Below are positions 1 to 5,267 of a DNA stretch of 5,267 nucleotides, one piece after another. Where the stretch lies: NCBI GenBank assembly GCA_034678415.1, contig JAXDBV010000100.1:1-5267 (forward strand), in the 5' to 3' direction. A program made the position numbers and the translations under genes. Below the pieces are notes generated by a model, which did not search any database, was not told the origin of the DNA, and saw only the letters and a list, made by a program, of their open reading frames with translations. The first letter of the stretch is position 1, and each line of letters starts with the position of its first letter. The DNA comes from JAXDBV01 sp034678415. GTDB lineage: Bacteria; Bacteroidota; Bacteroidia; Bacteroidales; VadinHA17.

Positions 1-312
1 ATATAATATATTATATTATAATTCCATTTATAATGCGTAATCGACTAAGAAAATATAATCCATACTGGAGGGGAACATTTTCTAAGTCGGGGTTACCCCC
101 CGACACTTCGTGTGCGGGACGGGCAGATTCAACGCACTATACCGCGCACTGCCCAATAGTTCACTGCGTTCCTATTGCGCAATCCGGGATTAATAAAATA
201 CAACTCACATTCAATGGCAAAACCTGAATATATTAAAATTTATCCGACAAATAATTTTATATTGTAAGAATAATTTTTGTGCACTCATGGCGCTGAAGAT
301 AAATATTTCAAT
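1..312. other. Intergenic region with no supported gene
   Basis: No convincing coding sequence lies here. Bases 1-60 and about 190-312 are strongly AT-rich, and bases 1-16 form a perfect AT-only palindrome that is probably just low-complexity sequence. The middle is interrupted by a GC-rich island, described separately. An open frame of 64 codons starts at 33 on the plus strand, but its product has no recognisable domain, and its composition follows the GC-rich hairpins rather than codon structure, so I do not call it a gene. The AT-rich stretch before 313 should carry the promoter of the small lipoprotein gene, but I cannot identify a clear Bacteroidota-type promoter pair there. Confidence 0.6.
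86..180. repeat. GC-rich hairpin cluster, possible dispersed intergenic repeat
   Basis: The island contains several inverted repeats. GTCGGGG at 86-92 pairs with CCCCGAC at 98-104. CCCGACAC at 99-106 pairs with GTGT-G-CGGG at 110-118, giving 8 pairs with one bulged G; this overlaps the first hairpin, so the two exclude each other. GGGCAG at 121-126 pairs with CTGCCC at 149-154, and CAATAG at 154-159 with CTATTG at 172-177. An alternative pairing joins AACGCA at 131-136 to TGCGTT at 165-170. The block is sharply GC-rich against AT-rich flanks and has no credible reading frame. It resembles the palindromic intergenic repeats common in Bacteroidota, but only one copy is visible here, so repeat status is inference. 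A structured RNA or a relic of a mobile element are alternatives. Confidence 0.35.
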
Positions 313-690
313 ATGAGGAAATTATTGTTTTTATTGGTATTATTAATTATGATTCTTCGTTTTATATCCTGCCGGAAATGTGAGGTCGTTGGAAGGCATA
401 TTGTTGGTACATGATCTGTATCAAAGGATAATGAATCGATAACACTTGATTTTGTAAAAAACGGCAAACTGAGAATTACTTCTTTGAATTATAATGCTGA
501 CGGGCGGTATACGTTTGAAACATCCGGGAAAAGAACTTTTAAAGATGTTCATCTGTTTATCAGGACGTATAATGATAATACCATGGATAGTTTCATTCCT
601 GACATTGACGGTGATGTTCTTCTCCTGGAGCCGGACAGTACCAATAGCCCCCACTCATTTTTGGCGGGGTCTTATGAGCGGGTGGATTAA
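313..690 (+). pseudogene. Small lipocalin-like lipoprotein gene interrupted by an in-frame TGA
   Basis: The ATG at 313 opens a basic, hydrophobic N-terminus (MRKLLFLLVLLIM) ending in F-I-S-C, a plausible lipobox with lipidated Cys20; the Phe at -3 is slightly atypical. The frame then reads GRHIVGT and hits TGA at 412-414 (codon 34). The same frame continues cleanly for 91 more codons to TAA at 688-690. Read as TGG, the stop would complete an I-V-G-T-W motif, typical of the first strand of small lipocalin-like Bacteroidota lipoproteins. Later features fit that fold: DFVKNGKLRIT, a Tyr-rich middle, and a C-terminus of the form LLLEPDS...YERVD. The restored protein would be 125 residues, a normal size for such proteins, exported to the periplasm or outer membrane. 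Its ligand is unknown. The gene is visibly more AT-rich than the operon it faces. It is either a recent one-base nonsense mutation (TGG to TGA) or a base-call error; as written, only a 33-residue peptide is made. Confidence 0.65.
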
Positions 691-703
691 AATTATCTGA
701 CAA

Positions 704-744
704 GAGGCTGCACTTATATGGTTGACAGCCGCCCCTTATTTTTT
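704..744 (+). terminator. Weak hairpin at the convergent junction, possible terminator
   Basis: GGCTG at 706-710 can pair with CAGCC at 726-730 across a 15-base loop, between two convergent genes. On the plus strand it is followed by CCCC and then a T-run at 739-744, which fits a terminator for the small lipoprotein gene. The stem is only 5 bp, and the T-run is also the complement of the last Lys codons of the OmpA-family gene, so it may be coincidental. On the minus strand only a modest TTTT follows downstream. The support is weak. Confidence 0.3.
716..731. repeat. 16-bp direct repeat, copy 1 (intergenic)
   Basis: The 16-base string ATATGGTTGACAGCCG occurs here, just past the stop codon of the OmpA-family gene, and again exactly at 893-908 inside that gene. 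The two copies are 177 bases apart in the same orientation. The flanking bases do not match, so this is not an obvious tandem duplication. This copy supplies one arm of the weak hairpin at the junction. Confidence 0.7.
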
Positions 745-2718
745 CCCGATGCTTGTAACTTTGAATTCGGTTCTGCGGTTCATCTGGAATTCTTCTTCGG
801 TACACTCCACTCCGTTGACGCATTTGTTCACGGGAACACTTTCCCCGTAACCTTTAGCTTTTATCCGGGATGCATCCACTCCTTTGGAAATGATATGGTT
901 GACAGCCGATTCTGCACGTTTTTGTGAAAGATCCTGGTTGTATTTGTCTTTTCCCCTGGAATCGGTATGTGAGCCAAGTTCAATGTTGATCTCCGGATTT
1001 TCCACCATGATCTTTACCAGTTTGTCGAGTTCTGTGGCGGCATCGGGCCGGATATCCCATTTGTCGTAGTCATAATAAATGTTATTCAGCACGATGGCTT
1101 TGTTGATGACGATCTTTTCAAAAAGCAGTTCCACGGACAGGGTATCATGTCGGGTGGTGCATGAGGTTTTCACTATTTTTTCGGAGGTAAAATACCCGTT
1201 TTTGGTTCCTTTTACCTTGTATTCGGTGTTGCATCCGGCCTGAGCAAAAAAGCGCCCGTTGTCTTTGGGTGTTACGGTGAGGGTGCTGCTGTCGCTGGTG
1301 ATCTGGAGGTTTACCCCGCTGAGTATGGCCGTGGCGTTATTATCGAGTTTTTCTTTGGTGACGACGGAAAGCACCAGGGTGGTGGGTGGCGCCGGGCTGA
1401 ACCGGTATATATCATCGTCGCCTTTTCCGCCGTCCCTGTTGGAGGCGAGGTATCCGCTACCGTCGCCGGTGAAACAGAAGGTGAAATCATCTTTGGGGGA
1501 GTTGAAGGGGTATTTCAGGTTTTCCGGGTTTGTCCAGTTGTCTTTGCTGCCTTTGGCAGAGAACAGGTCGAGGGCACCCATGCCGGGCAGGCCGTCGCTG
1601 GCAAAATACAGGGTGCCGTCGTTGGCCATGTAGGGGAAGAGTTCTTTGCCTCCGGTATTGATGATGTTTCCGGCATTTTTAGGGTTGCTCCAGGTGCCGT
1701 CGGCAAATTTTTCGCAGAAATAAATGTCGGTGGCGCCATAGCCGCCGGGCATATCCGAAACAAAATACAGTATCTTTCCATCGGGAGAGAGGGCCGGATG
1801 GCCGACAGAGAAAGATTTCGGGTCGCTGTACCGGAACACTACCGGTTGCTGCCATTTCCCGCCTTCAAGTTGAGACGAATAGAGTTCAAGACGGTTGACA
1901 TAATCTTTGGTCGTGGAATTGTCGTACCAGCTGGTAGGGTCGCAATTGAGGGGTTTTTTGGTGAGTTTGACCATTTTGGTACGGGTAAAATACAACACGG
2001 AGTTGTTTTTGTCAAACACTGCGGGGCCGTTGTGATACCTGTTGTTTACGACGTCTATTTCCTCCATGGTGGCTTTGGGGTTGTTTTTGTCACTGAGGCG
2101 GAGAAGTTTCAGGTAGGGTTTTCCCGTCCAGCCATAGATTTCTTCCTGGGTATAGGTTTTTCCTCTGAGTTTCCTGTCCGAGGTGATGATATAGCCCATA
2201 TCGAAAGGGAACAGCCCGAAATCACTGTTTTCCGAGTTCAGGGTTTCGGCGTTGGCCACCTCAAAGTATACCGGGTCTTCCATCCATTTGAGGGCTTGAC
2301 GGCAGGAACGTATCATGTCTTCGGCTTTTTCGCTGGCCGATGGCAGCATGTTGCCATAGTTTTTGTACTGGGTGATGGCTTCAGCATATTTCCCGTTGGA
2401 CTTCAACACCCCGGCATAATGCAGTACGTCGTCGGCGGTGCTGTTTGCGCTGGAGACCACCTGCGAGAGCCAGTCTTCGGCCGAGCGGGTATCGTTGATC
2501 ATCATGTAACAGGCGGCCAGTTCTCTTTGCTCATCCACACCGGCGGCAGAGGTCCGGATATAGTCCAGGTACATGGCTATGGCATCCATGAATTCATATT
2601 TCATTTTCAGTTCCCTGGCTTTCTGAAGTTTCGTCTGTGCCGGGACGCCGGATGAAAAAAGGAGCATCAGGGCAGAAAGCGCTAAAAACCTGGTTATTCG
2701 GCTTGTATTATTGTTCAT
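736..2718 (-). CDS. PorE-like OmpA-family protein (TPR, PD40 propeller, OmpA domain)
   Basis: This 660-residue exported protein probably anchors a T9SS outer-membrane assembly to peptidoglycan. A signal peptide covers residues 1-28 (hydrophobic core, ending SSGVPAQ), which supports the ATG at 2718. A helical TPR-like region spans about 29-145. PD40/WD40-like propeller repeats span about 225-440, clearest in HPALSPDGKILYFVSD (307-322), the ANDGTLYFASD segment (365-375) and GYLASNRDGGKGDDDIYRF (422-440). A carboxypeptidase-regulatory-like beta domain covers about 445-535. The OmpA C-terminal domain covers about 545-656, with HTDSRG at 584-589; Asp586 and Arg601 are the residues expected to hold the diaminopimelate of peptidoglycan. 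A Cys pair (633, 639) sits just before the NRRTEF motif, as in many Bacteroidota homologues. Domain order and length closely match Porphyromonas PorE. It is the last gene of the operon, 19 bases after PorP/SprF. Paralogues are common in this phylum, so I give no symbol. It could equally be annotated as a generic OmpA-family protein. Confidence 0.93.
   Translation of the reverse strand: MNNNTSRITRFLALSALMLLFSSGVPAQTKLQKARELKMKYEFMDAIAMYLDYIRTSAAGVDEQRELAACYMMINDTRSAEDWLSQVVSSANSTADDVLHYAGVLKSNGKYAEAITQYKNYGNMLPSASEKAEDMIRSCRQALKWMEDPVYFEVANAETLNSENSDFGLFPFDMGYIITSDRKLRGKTYTQEEIYGWTGKPYLKLLRLSDKNNPKATMEEIDVVNNRYHNGPAVFDKNNSVLYFTRTKMVKLTKKPLNCDPTSWYDNSTTKDYVNRLELYSSQLEGGKWQQPVVFRYSDPKSFSVGHPALSPDGKILYFVSDMPGGYGATDIYFCEKFADGTWSNPKNAGNIINTGGKELFPYMANDGTLYFASDGLPGMGALDLFSAKGSKDNWTNPENLKYPFNSPKDDFTFCFTGDGSGYLASNRDGGKGDDDIYRFSPAPPTTLVLSVVTKEKLDNNATAILSGVNLQITSDSSTLTVTPKDNGRFFAQAGCNTEYKVKGTKNGYFTSEKIVKTSCTTRHDTLSVELLFEKIVINKAIVLNNIYYDYDKWDIRPDAATELDKLVKIMVENPEINIELGSHTDSRGKDKYNQDLSQKRAESAVNHIISKGVDASRIKAKGYGESVPVNKCVNGVECTEEEFQMNRRTEFKVTSIGKK
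893..908. repeat. 16-bp direct repeat, copy 2 (inside the OmpA-family gene)
   Basis: This is an exact match to bases 716-731. Here the sequence is coding: on the minus strand it spans codons for about ESAVNHII, in the OmpA-like domain just after its conserved Arg601. It is probably under protein-level constraint, which makes the intergenic copy the odd one. Confidence 0.7.
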
Positions 2719-2737
2719 GGTTATGAAGGTTTGAAAG

Positions 2738-3688
2738 TTAAAAATACCTGGGTGTTTTCATCGAAGGGTTGACCCTGGAGGGGAAATAATAACCGATCTC
2801 GATCTCATGGCCGGAATATCTTTTCAGAGCGGTAAGCGTGAGGGTGTAGGCATAACCTATTCTCAGGCGGTCGATGATGTTCCATCCGGCCATAAAGGCA
2901 AGGGCATTGGTGTGGCGCAGGGAGTTTTCGAGGCTTTTCTTGCCCAGGGTGGTGTTCACCCGGAAACTTGCCCCGAGCCAGATCTTTTCTTTGTACAGGC
3001 AGTACGTGGTGATGTCAATGTTGGTGGGCGATTTGAAATCTTCCTTGATGAGGACGCTCGGCTTGAGTTTGAATTTTTTGCCCAGGTCGAAAATGTATCC
3101 TGAAGTAAGGTAATAATGCCGGTAGAGATTAGGCACCATCAGGTCTTTGCTTTTGATCACCCCGGCCAGCAGGTTGGTGACGGAAAACCCTGCGTAGAAC
3201 CTGTCGTTATGGACAAAAACCCCTGTTTTGGAATCGAACATCAGTTTGCTTTCTTTGGTCTTCGGCACGGCAGGATCGTCGGGATTGTCCGCGACGAGTT
3301 TTGTGCCGTTGAGGGTGTAATACGACAGTCCTGCGGCAAGTCCGAAAGCCAGGCGCCATCTCTCGCTCAGCCGGAGCTGGTAGGCATAGCTGCCAAACAA
3401 TCCCTGGTGCATCTGTGCACCGATCATGTCGTTGATAAAGTGTACGCCCAGCCCCATATTCTTTGCTACCGGGCCGTCGTAGCTGATGGTCTGGGTGCTC
3501 GGGGCGCCGTGGAATCCTGCCCATTGCGTGGAATAGGTGGCACAGATATTATGTATTTCCTTCGAGCCGGCATACGCAGGATTGATGATCATCTGGTTGA
3601 AGATGTACTGCGTGAACTGGGCATCCTGTTGTGCCCAGGCCGCCACACCGAGAACAAGACATATAAAACCGGTTGCTATTTTTTTCAT
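2738..3688 (-). CDS. Type IX secretion system membrane protein, PorP/SprF family
   Basis: This is a 316-residue outer-membrane beta-barrel protein of the PorP/SprF family. The signal peptide is residues 1-19 (MKKIATGFICLVLGVAAWA), with the mature chain starting QQ. The family hallmark follows at once: QFTQYIFNQMIINPAYAGS (24-42). A second typical block is QWAGFHGAPSTQTISYDGPV (55-74). The C-terminus carries the RYSGHEIEIGYYF pattern near its last strand. The length is normal for the family and the chain shows no gap. In Flavobacterium johnsoniae, SprF is needed for secretion of the adjacent type B cargo SprB; in Porphyromonas, PorP is a core T9SS component working with PorE. The gene starts 29 bases after the cargo gene and ends 19 bases before the PorE-like gene, so the three are very likely co-transcribed. 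Its place directly behind a type B cargo gene suggests an SprF-like, cargo-dedicated role rather than the core PorP role; the sequence alone cannot decide between them. Confidence 0.95.
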   Translation of the reverse strand: MKKIATGFICLVLGVAAWAQQDAQFTQYIFNQMIINPAYAGSKEIHNICATYSTQWAGFHGAPSTQTISYDGPVAKNMGLGVHFINDMIGAQMHQGLFGSYAYQLRLSERWRLAFGLAAGLSYYTLNGTKLVADNPDDPAVPKTKESKLMFDSKTGVFVHNDRFYAGFSVTNLLAGVIKSKDLMVPNLYRHYYLTSGYIFDLGKKFKLKPSVLIKEDFKSPTNIDITTYCLYKEKIWLGASFRVNTTLGKKSLENSLRHTNALAFMAGWNIIDRLRIGYAYTLTLTALKRYSGHEIEIGYYFPSRVNPSMKTPRYF

Positions 3689-3717
3689 ATCGTTAGATTT
3701 TATGGGTTGGTTGATGA

Positions 3718-5267
3718 TTAACGTACTATCGTGACATAATCCTTATAAACATCGTCTCTGCCGCACACATCGATCTTCAGGATGAAAAAGTAAGTGCCTT
3801 CGGCCAGGTTGCTGCCATCCCAGTCATTTTTATAGGATTTTACGCTGTAGACCTCATTTCCCCAACGGTTGATGACGATGAGCTCGTTATCGGGATAAAG
3901 CTCAATGTTGTTGATCACCCATTTGTCGTTAATGCCATCACCGTTGGGTGAGAAAACATTGTTCACCTTTACGGGCACTTCTGCCGAGCCGGCCACGATC
4001 TCCACCGAATAATTCCTGGAGCATCCGTCGTAATCCGTCACTGTGACAGTGTATGTTCCTGCATCAAGGCCGGTGAGCTCAGGAGAGTCTGCCTGGTTTG
4101 ACCATATGTAAGCATAGGGCGGCACTCCGTTGCTGGCCGAAATCTTGGCAGATCCATCGGATTTGCCCAGGCAGTTGGCATCGGTTTTTGATATGAGATC
4201 AACGATAATTTCCGGTTTTTGTTCAATGGTGAAGTTAGTGCTGGCAAAACATCCCACGGAATCGGTCACGGTGATCACATACGTGCCTGCCGGCAGCCCG
4301 GTGAATTCATTGGAGGACTGGGCGGTATCTCCATTGAGCGAATAGGCATAACTTCCGGTGCCTCCGGTGGCTGTCACGGTAATCGAGCCATCCGAAGCCT
4401 CATAGCAGGAGACCTGTGGCGTACCGGTAGCGGTGGCCGTCATGCTTGAAATTGTGACGGACTGTGTACAGGAAGCCGTGTTGCCGTATATATCTATGGC
4501 TGTCCATGTGACTTCTGTGGTGCCTAAAGGAAACACAGCAGGAGCATTATTATATACGGTGTCCACGCTACAGTTATCTGTGGCCGTGGCAGGGTTCAGG
4601 ATAAATGTCCCGCTACAGGTTGTGGTATCGGACGGGCAGCTCAGTACAGGCGCCTGGTTATCGGCAACGGTAACCGTAAAGCTGCAGGTGTTTGTATTTC
4701 CTGCGGCATCGGTTACCACAAAGGTGTTGGTCGTTATGCCTACGGGAAATGTGGCGCCGCTGGCCAGGCCTGCCGACTGGATGGTGACCTGACCTGTGCA
4801 GTTGTCGGTTCCTGCCGGTATGGTATAACTCACCGGTGCGCCGCATAATCCTGTTGCTGTATTAACAGTGATATCGGATGGACAACTGATGGATGGCGCT
4901 TCACTATCATGGATGGTTACGGTAAAACTGCAGGTGCTGGTGTTACCCGCAGCATCAGTCACAAGAAATGTATTCACCGTTGTACCCACCGGAAAGGCTG
5001 ATCCGCTTGATAAACCCGCTGTTTGGGTTGTTGTTATCGTTTGACAATTATCAGTAGCCGCAGGTGAAGAATAGTTTACTACGGCATCGCAGGAACCATT
5101 AGTATTAGTTTCTGTAATATTTCCAGGACAGGTGATAAGCGGTGGTTGGTTATCATTAACGGTAACCGTAAAGCTGCACGTATTTGTATTTCCTGCGGCA
5201 TCAGTGACCATAAAAGAATTTGTTGTTGTGCCCACAGGGTATGTGGAGCCGCTGGCCATTCCTGCCG
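3718..5267 (-). CDS. T9SS cargo: HYR/SprB-repeat surface protein, type B sorting domain (N-terminus outside window)
   Basis: This is the C-terminal part of a large secreted surface protein. The frame stays open to the window edge: two codons (Ala-Gly) precede the Met at 5257-5259, which lies in an AGMASGS motif repeated as AGLSSGS and AGLASGA in the next units. That Met is therefore internal, not a start. Counting from it, residues 1-36 end a HYR domain; full HYR domains follow at about 37-118 and 119-201, with a shorter, diverged one at about 202-271. Each full unit has four Cys (CPxxIT, GxC, TDNC, TCSFTV). Two SprB-type repeats follow (about 272-348 and 349-424; DGSITVTATGGTGSYAYS, GLDAGTYTVTVTDYDGC). 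The last 85 residues are a type B T9SS sorting domain (gliding-motility-associated C-terminal family): NVFSPNGDGINDKW, VINRWGNEVY, WDG, GTYFFIL and a final VTIVR. The protein is predicted to be displayed on the cell surface as an adhesin or scaffold. The ligand is unknown. It is the upstream member of the operon seen here. Confidence 0.93.
   Translation of the reverse strand, partial: AGMASGSTYPVGTTTNSFMVTDAAGNTNTCSFTVTVNDNQPPLITCPGNITETNTNGSCDAVVNYSSPAATDNCQTITTTQTAGLSSGSAFPVGTTVNTFLVTDAAGNTSTCSFTVTIHDSEAPSISCPSDITVNTATGLCGAPVSYTIPAGTDNCTGQVTIQSAGLASGATFPVGITTNTFVVTDAAGNTNTCSFTVTVADNQAPVLSCPSDTTTCSGTFILNPATATDNCSVDTVYNNAPAVFPLGTTEVTWTAIDIYGNTASCTQSVTISSMTATATGTPQVSCYEASDGSITVTATGGTGSYAYSLNGDTAQSSNEFTGLPAGTYVITVTDSVGCFASTNFTIEQKPEIIVDLISKTDANCLGKSDGSAKISASNGVPPYAYIWSNQADSPELTGLDAGTYTVTVTDYDGCSRNYSVEIVAGSAEVPVKVNNVFSPNGDGINDKWVINNIELYPDNELIVINRWGNEVYSVKSYKNDWDGSNLAEGTYFFILKIDVCGRDDVYKDYVTIVR
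3721..3978 (-). other. Type B C-terminal sorting domain (CHU_C / gliding-motility-associated type)
   Basis: This segment encodes the last 86 residues of the surface protein and is its T9SS export signal. Diagnostic parts, in order, are NNVFSPNGDGINDKW, NELIVINRWGNEVYSV, a WDGSNLAEGTYFF turn and a terminal VTIVR strand. Type B domains differ from the ordinary type A (Por secretion tail) domains, and family knowledge links them to a neighbouring PorP/SprF-family gene, which is present directly downstream. Confidence 0.93.
3988..4446 (-). repeat. Two SprB-type protein repeats
   Basis: Two adjacent units of about 75 residues (bases 4216-4446 and 3988-4215) share the pattern CxxxSDGSxxxxxxxGxxxYxYxW/L..., then a Gly-Leu-x-Ala-Gly-Thr-Tyr segment, then VTVTDxxGC. 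Examples are SCYEASDGSITVTATGG and NCLGKSDGSAKISASNG. They match the repeat family named after Flavobacterium SprB. At DNA level they are well diverged, so the duplication is old. Confidence 0.85.
4666..4722 (-). repeat. Near-identical HYR DNA block, copy A
   Basis: This 57-base block matches bases 5158-5214 at 52 of 57 positions by my alignment, with uninterrupted identical runs of 21 and 20 bases. It encodes the VTDAAGNTNTCSFTVTV core of the third HYR unit. The corresponding part of the middle unit (around 4910-4965) is clearly less similar in DNA, although similar in protein. Confidence 0.85.
5158..5214 (-). repeat. Near-identical HYR DNA block, copy B
   Basis: This is the partner of bases 4666-4722, offset by 492 bases (two HYR units). 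The five differences are at single bases. It encodes the core of the first visible HYR unit. Confidence 0.85.

Larger units (their letters stand above)
4447..5267 (-). repeat. HYR-domain array, partial at the window edge
   Basis: There are three HYR-type units of about 82-83 residues (the first truncated by the window edge) plus a shorter final one. The repeated FPVGTTxNTFxVTDAAGNTxTCSFTVT block recurs about 246-249 bases apart. The final unit (about 4447-4656) keeps the opening CPSDTT, the TDNC and a FPLGTTEVTWTAIDIYGN version of the core, but is about 12 residues shorter. HYR domains are immunoglobulin-like folds associated with adhesion; here they probably form a rigid extracellular stalk. 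More units may lie beyond the window. Confidence 0.88.

Noticed and set aside
1..16. Perfect palindrome ATATAATATATTATAT at the window edge
   Set aside because: It contains only A and T within a low-complexity run, so symmetry is easily reached by chance and there is no associated gene.
33..227. Open frame of 64 codons on the plus strand across the GC-rich island
   Set aside because: It has no recognisable domain or signal sequence, and most of it is the translation of hairpin arms. The DNA-level inverted repeats explain it better.
271..279. Possible Bacteroidota -7 element (TAATTTTTG) ahead of the small lipoprotein gene
   Set aside because: The spacing is off by one from TAnnTTTG, and no TTTG lies at the expected -33 distance. 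AT-rich sequence makes such matches likely by chance.
412..450. TGA at 412-414 as a selenocysteine codon
   Set aside because: Only trivial 4-5 bp pairings follow (for example TATC/GATA around 419-430), not a bacterial SECIS hairpin. The position fits Trp, not Cys or Sec.
484..700. Two overlapping open frames after the TGA (starts near 484 and 494)
   Set aside because: The first is the downstream half of the interrupted lipoprotein gene, starting at a TTG with no support. The second is an out-of-frame shadow.
1798..2655. Long plus-strand open frame (285 codons) antisense to the OmpA-family gene
   Set aside because: It is fully contained in a well-supported gene on the other strand, with no recognisable domains. 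It is a shadow caused by codon bias.
3116..3721. Plus-strand open frame (201 codons) antisense to the PorP/SprF gene
   Set aside because: It mirrors a clear PorP/SprF coding sequence and has no domain or start context of its own.

Overview
The window looks like chromosomal DNA of a member of the Bacteroidota. The evidence is a type IX secretion system (T9SS) cargo protein with a type B C-terminal sorting domain, followed by a PorP/SprF-family outer-membrane protein and a PorE-like OmpA-family protein. All three intact genes end in TAA. The two complete ones lack an obvious Shine-Dalgarno sequence, as is usual in this phylum. I cannot name a genus.

Layout, left to right. Bases 1-312 hold no gene I can support. 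They are AT-rich, apart from a GC-rich island at about 86-180 made of several inverted repeats. Bases 313-690 (+ strand) hold a small, AT-rich gene for a probable lipoprotein. It is interrupted by an in-frame TGA exactly where a lipocalin-like protein would have the Trp of its G-T-W motif. Bases 691-735 are a short convergent junction with a weak hairpin. From 736 to the right end, everything is one minus-strand operon, transcribed right to left: a large surface protein with its N-terminus outside the window (3718-5267), then PorP/SprF (2738-3688), then the OmpA-family protein (736-2718). The gaps are only 29 and 19 bases.

How the genes probably work together (inference from family knowledge). 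The repeat-rich protein (HYR domains, two SprB-type repeats, type B sorting domain) is exported through the T9SS and displayed on the cell surface. The PorP/SprF barrel next to it is the usual partner of type B cargo. The OmpA-family protein (TPR, beta-propeller, regulatory-like domain, OmpA C-terminal domain) would link the outer-membrane assembly to peptidoglycan, as PorE does. The module is a recognised arrangement in Bacteroidota, not a new system. The points most worth a second look are the interrupted lipoprotein gene, the uneven DNA similarity among the HYR units, and the hairpin-rich island near the left end.
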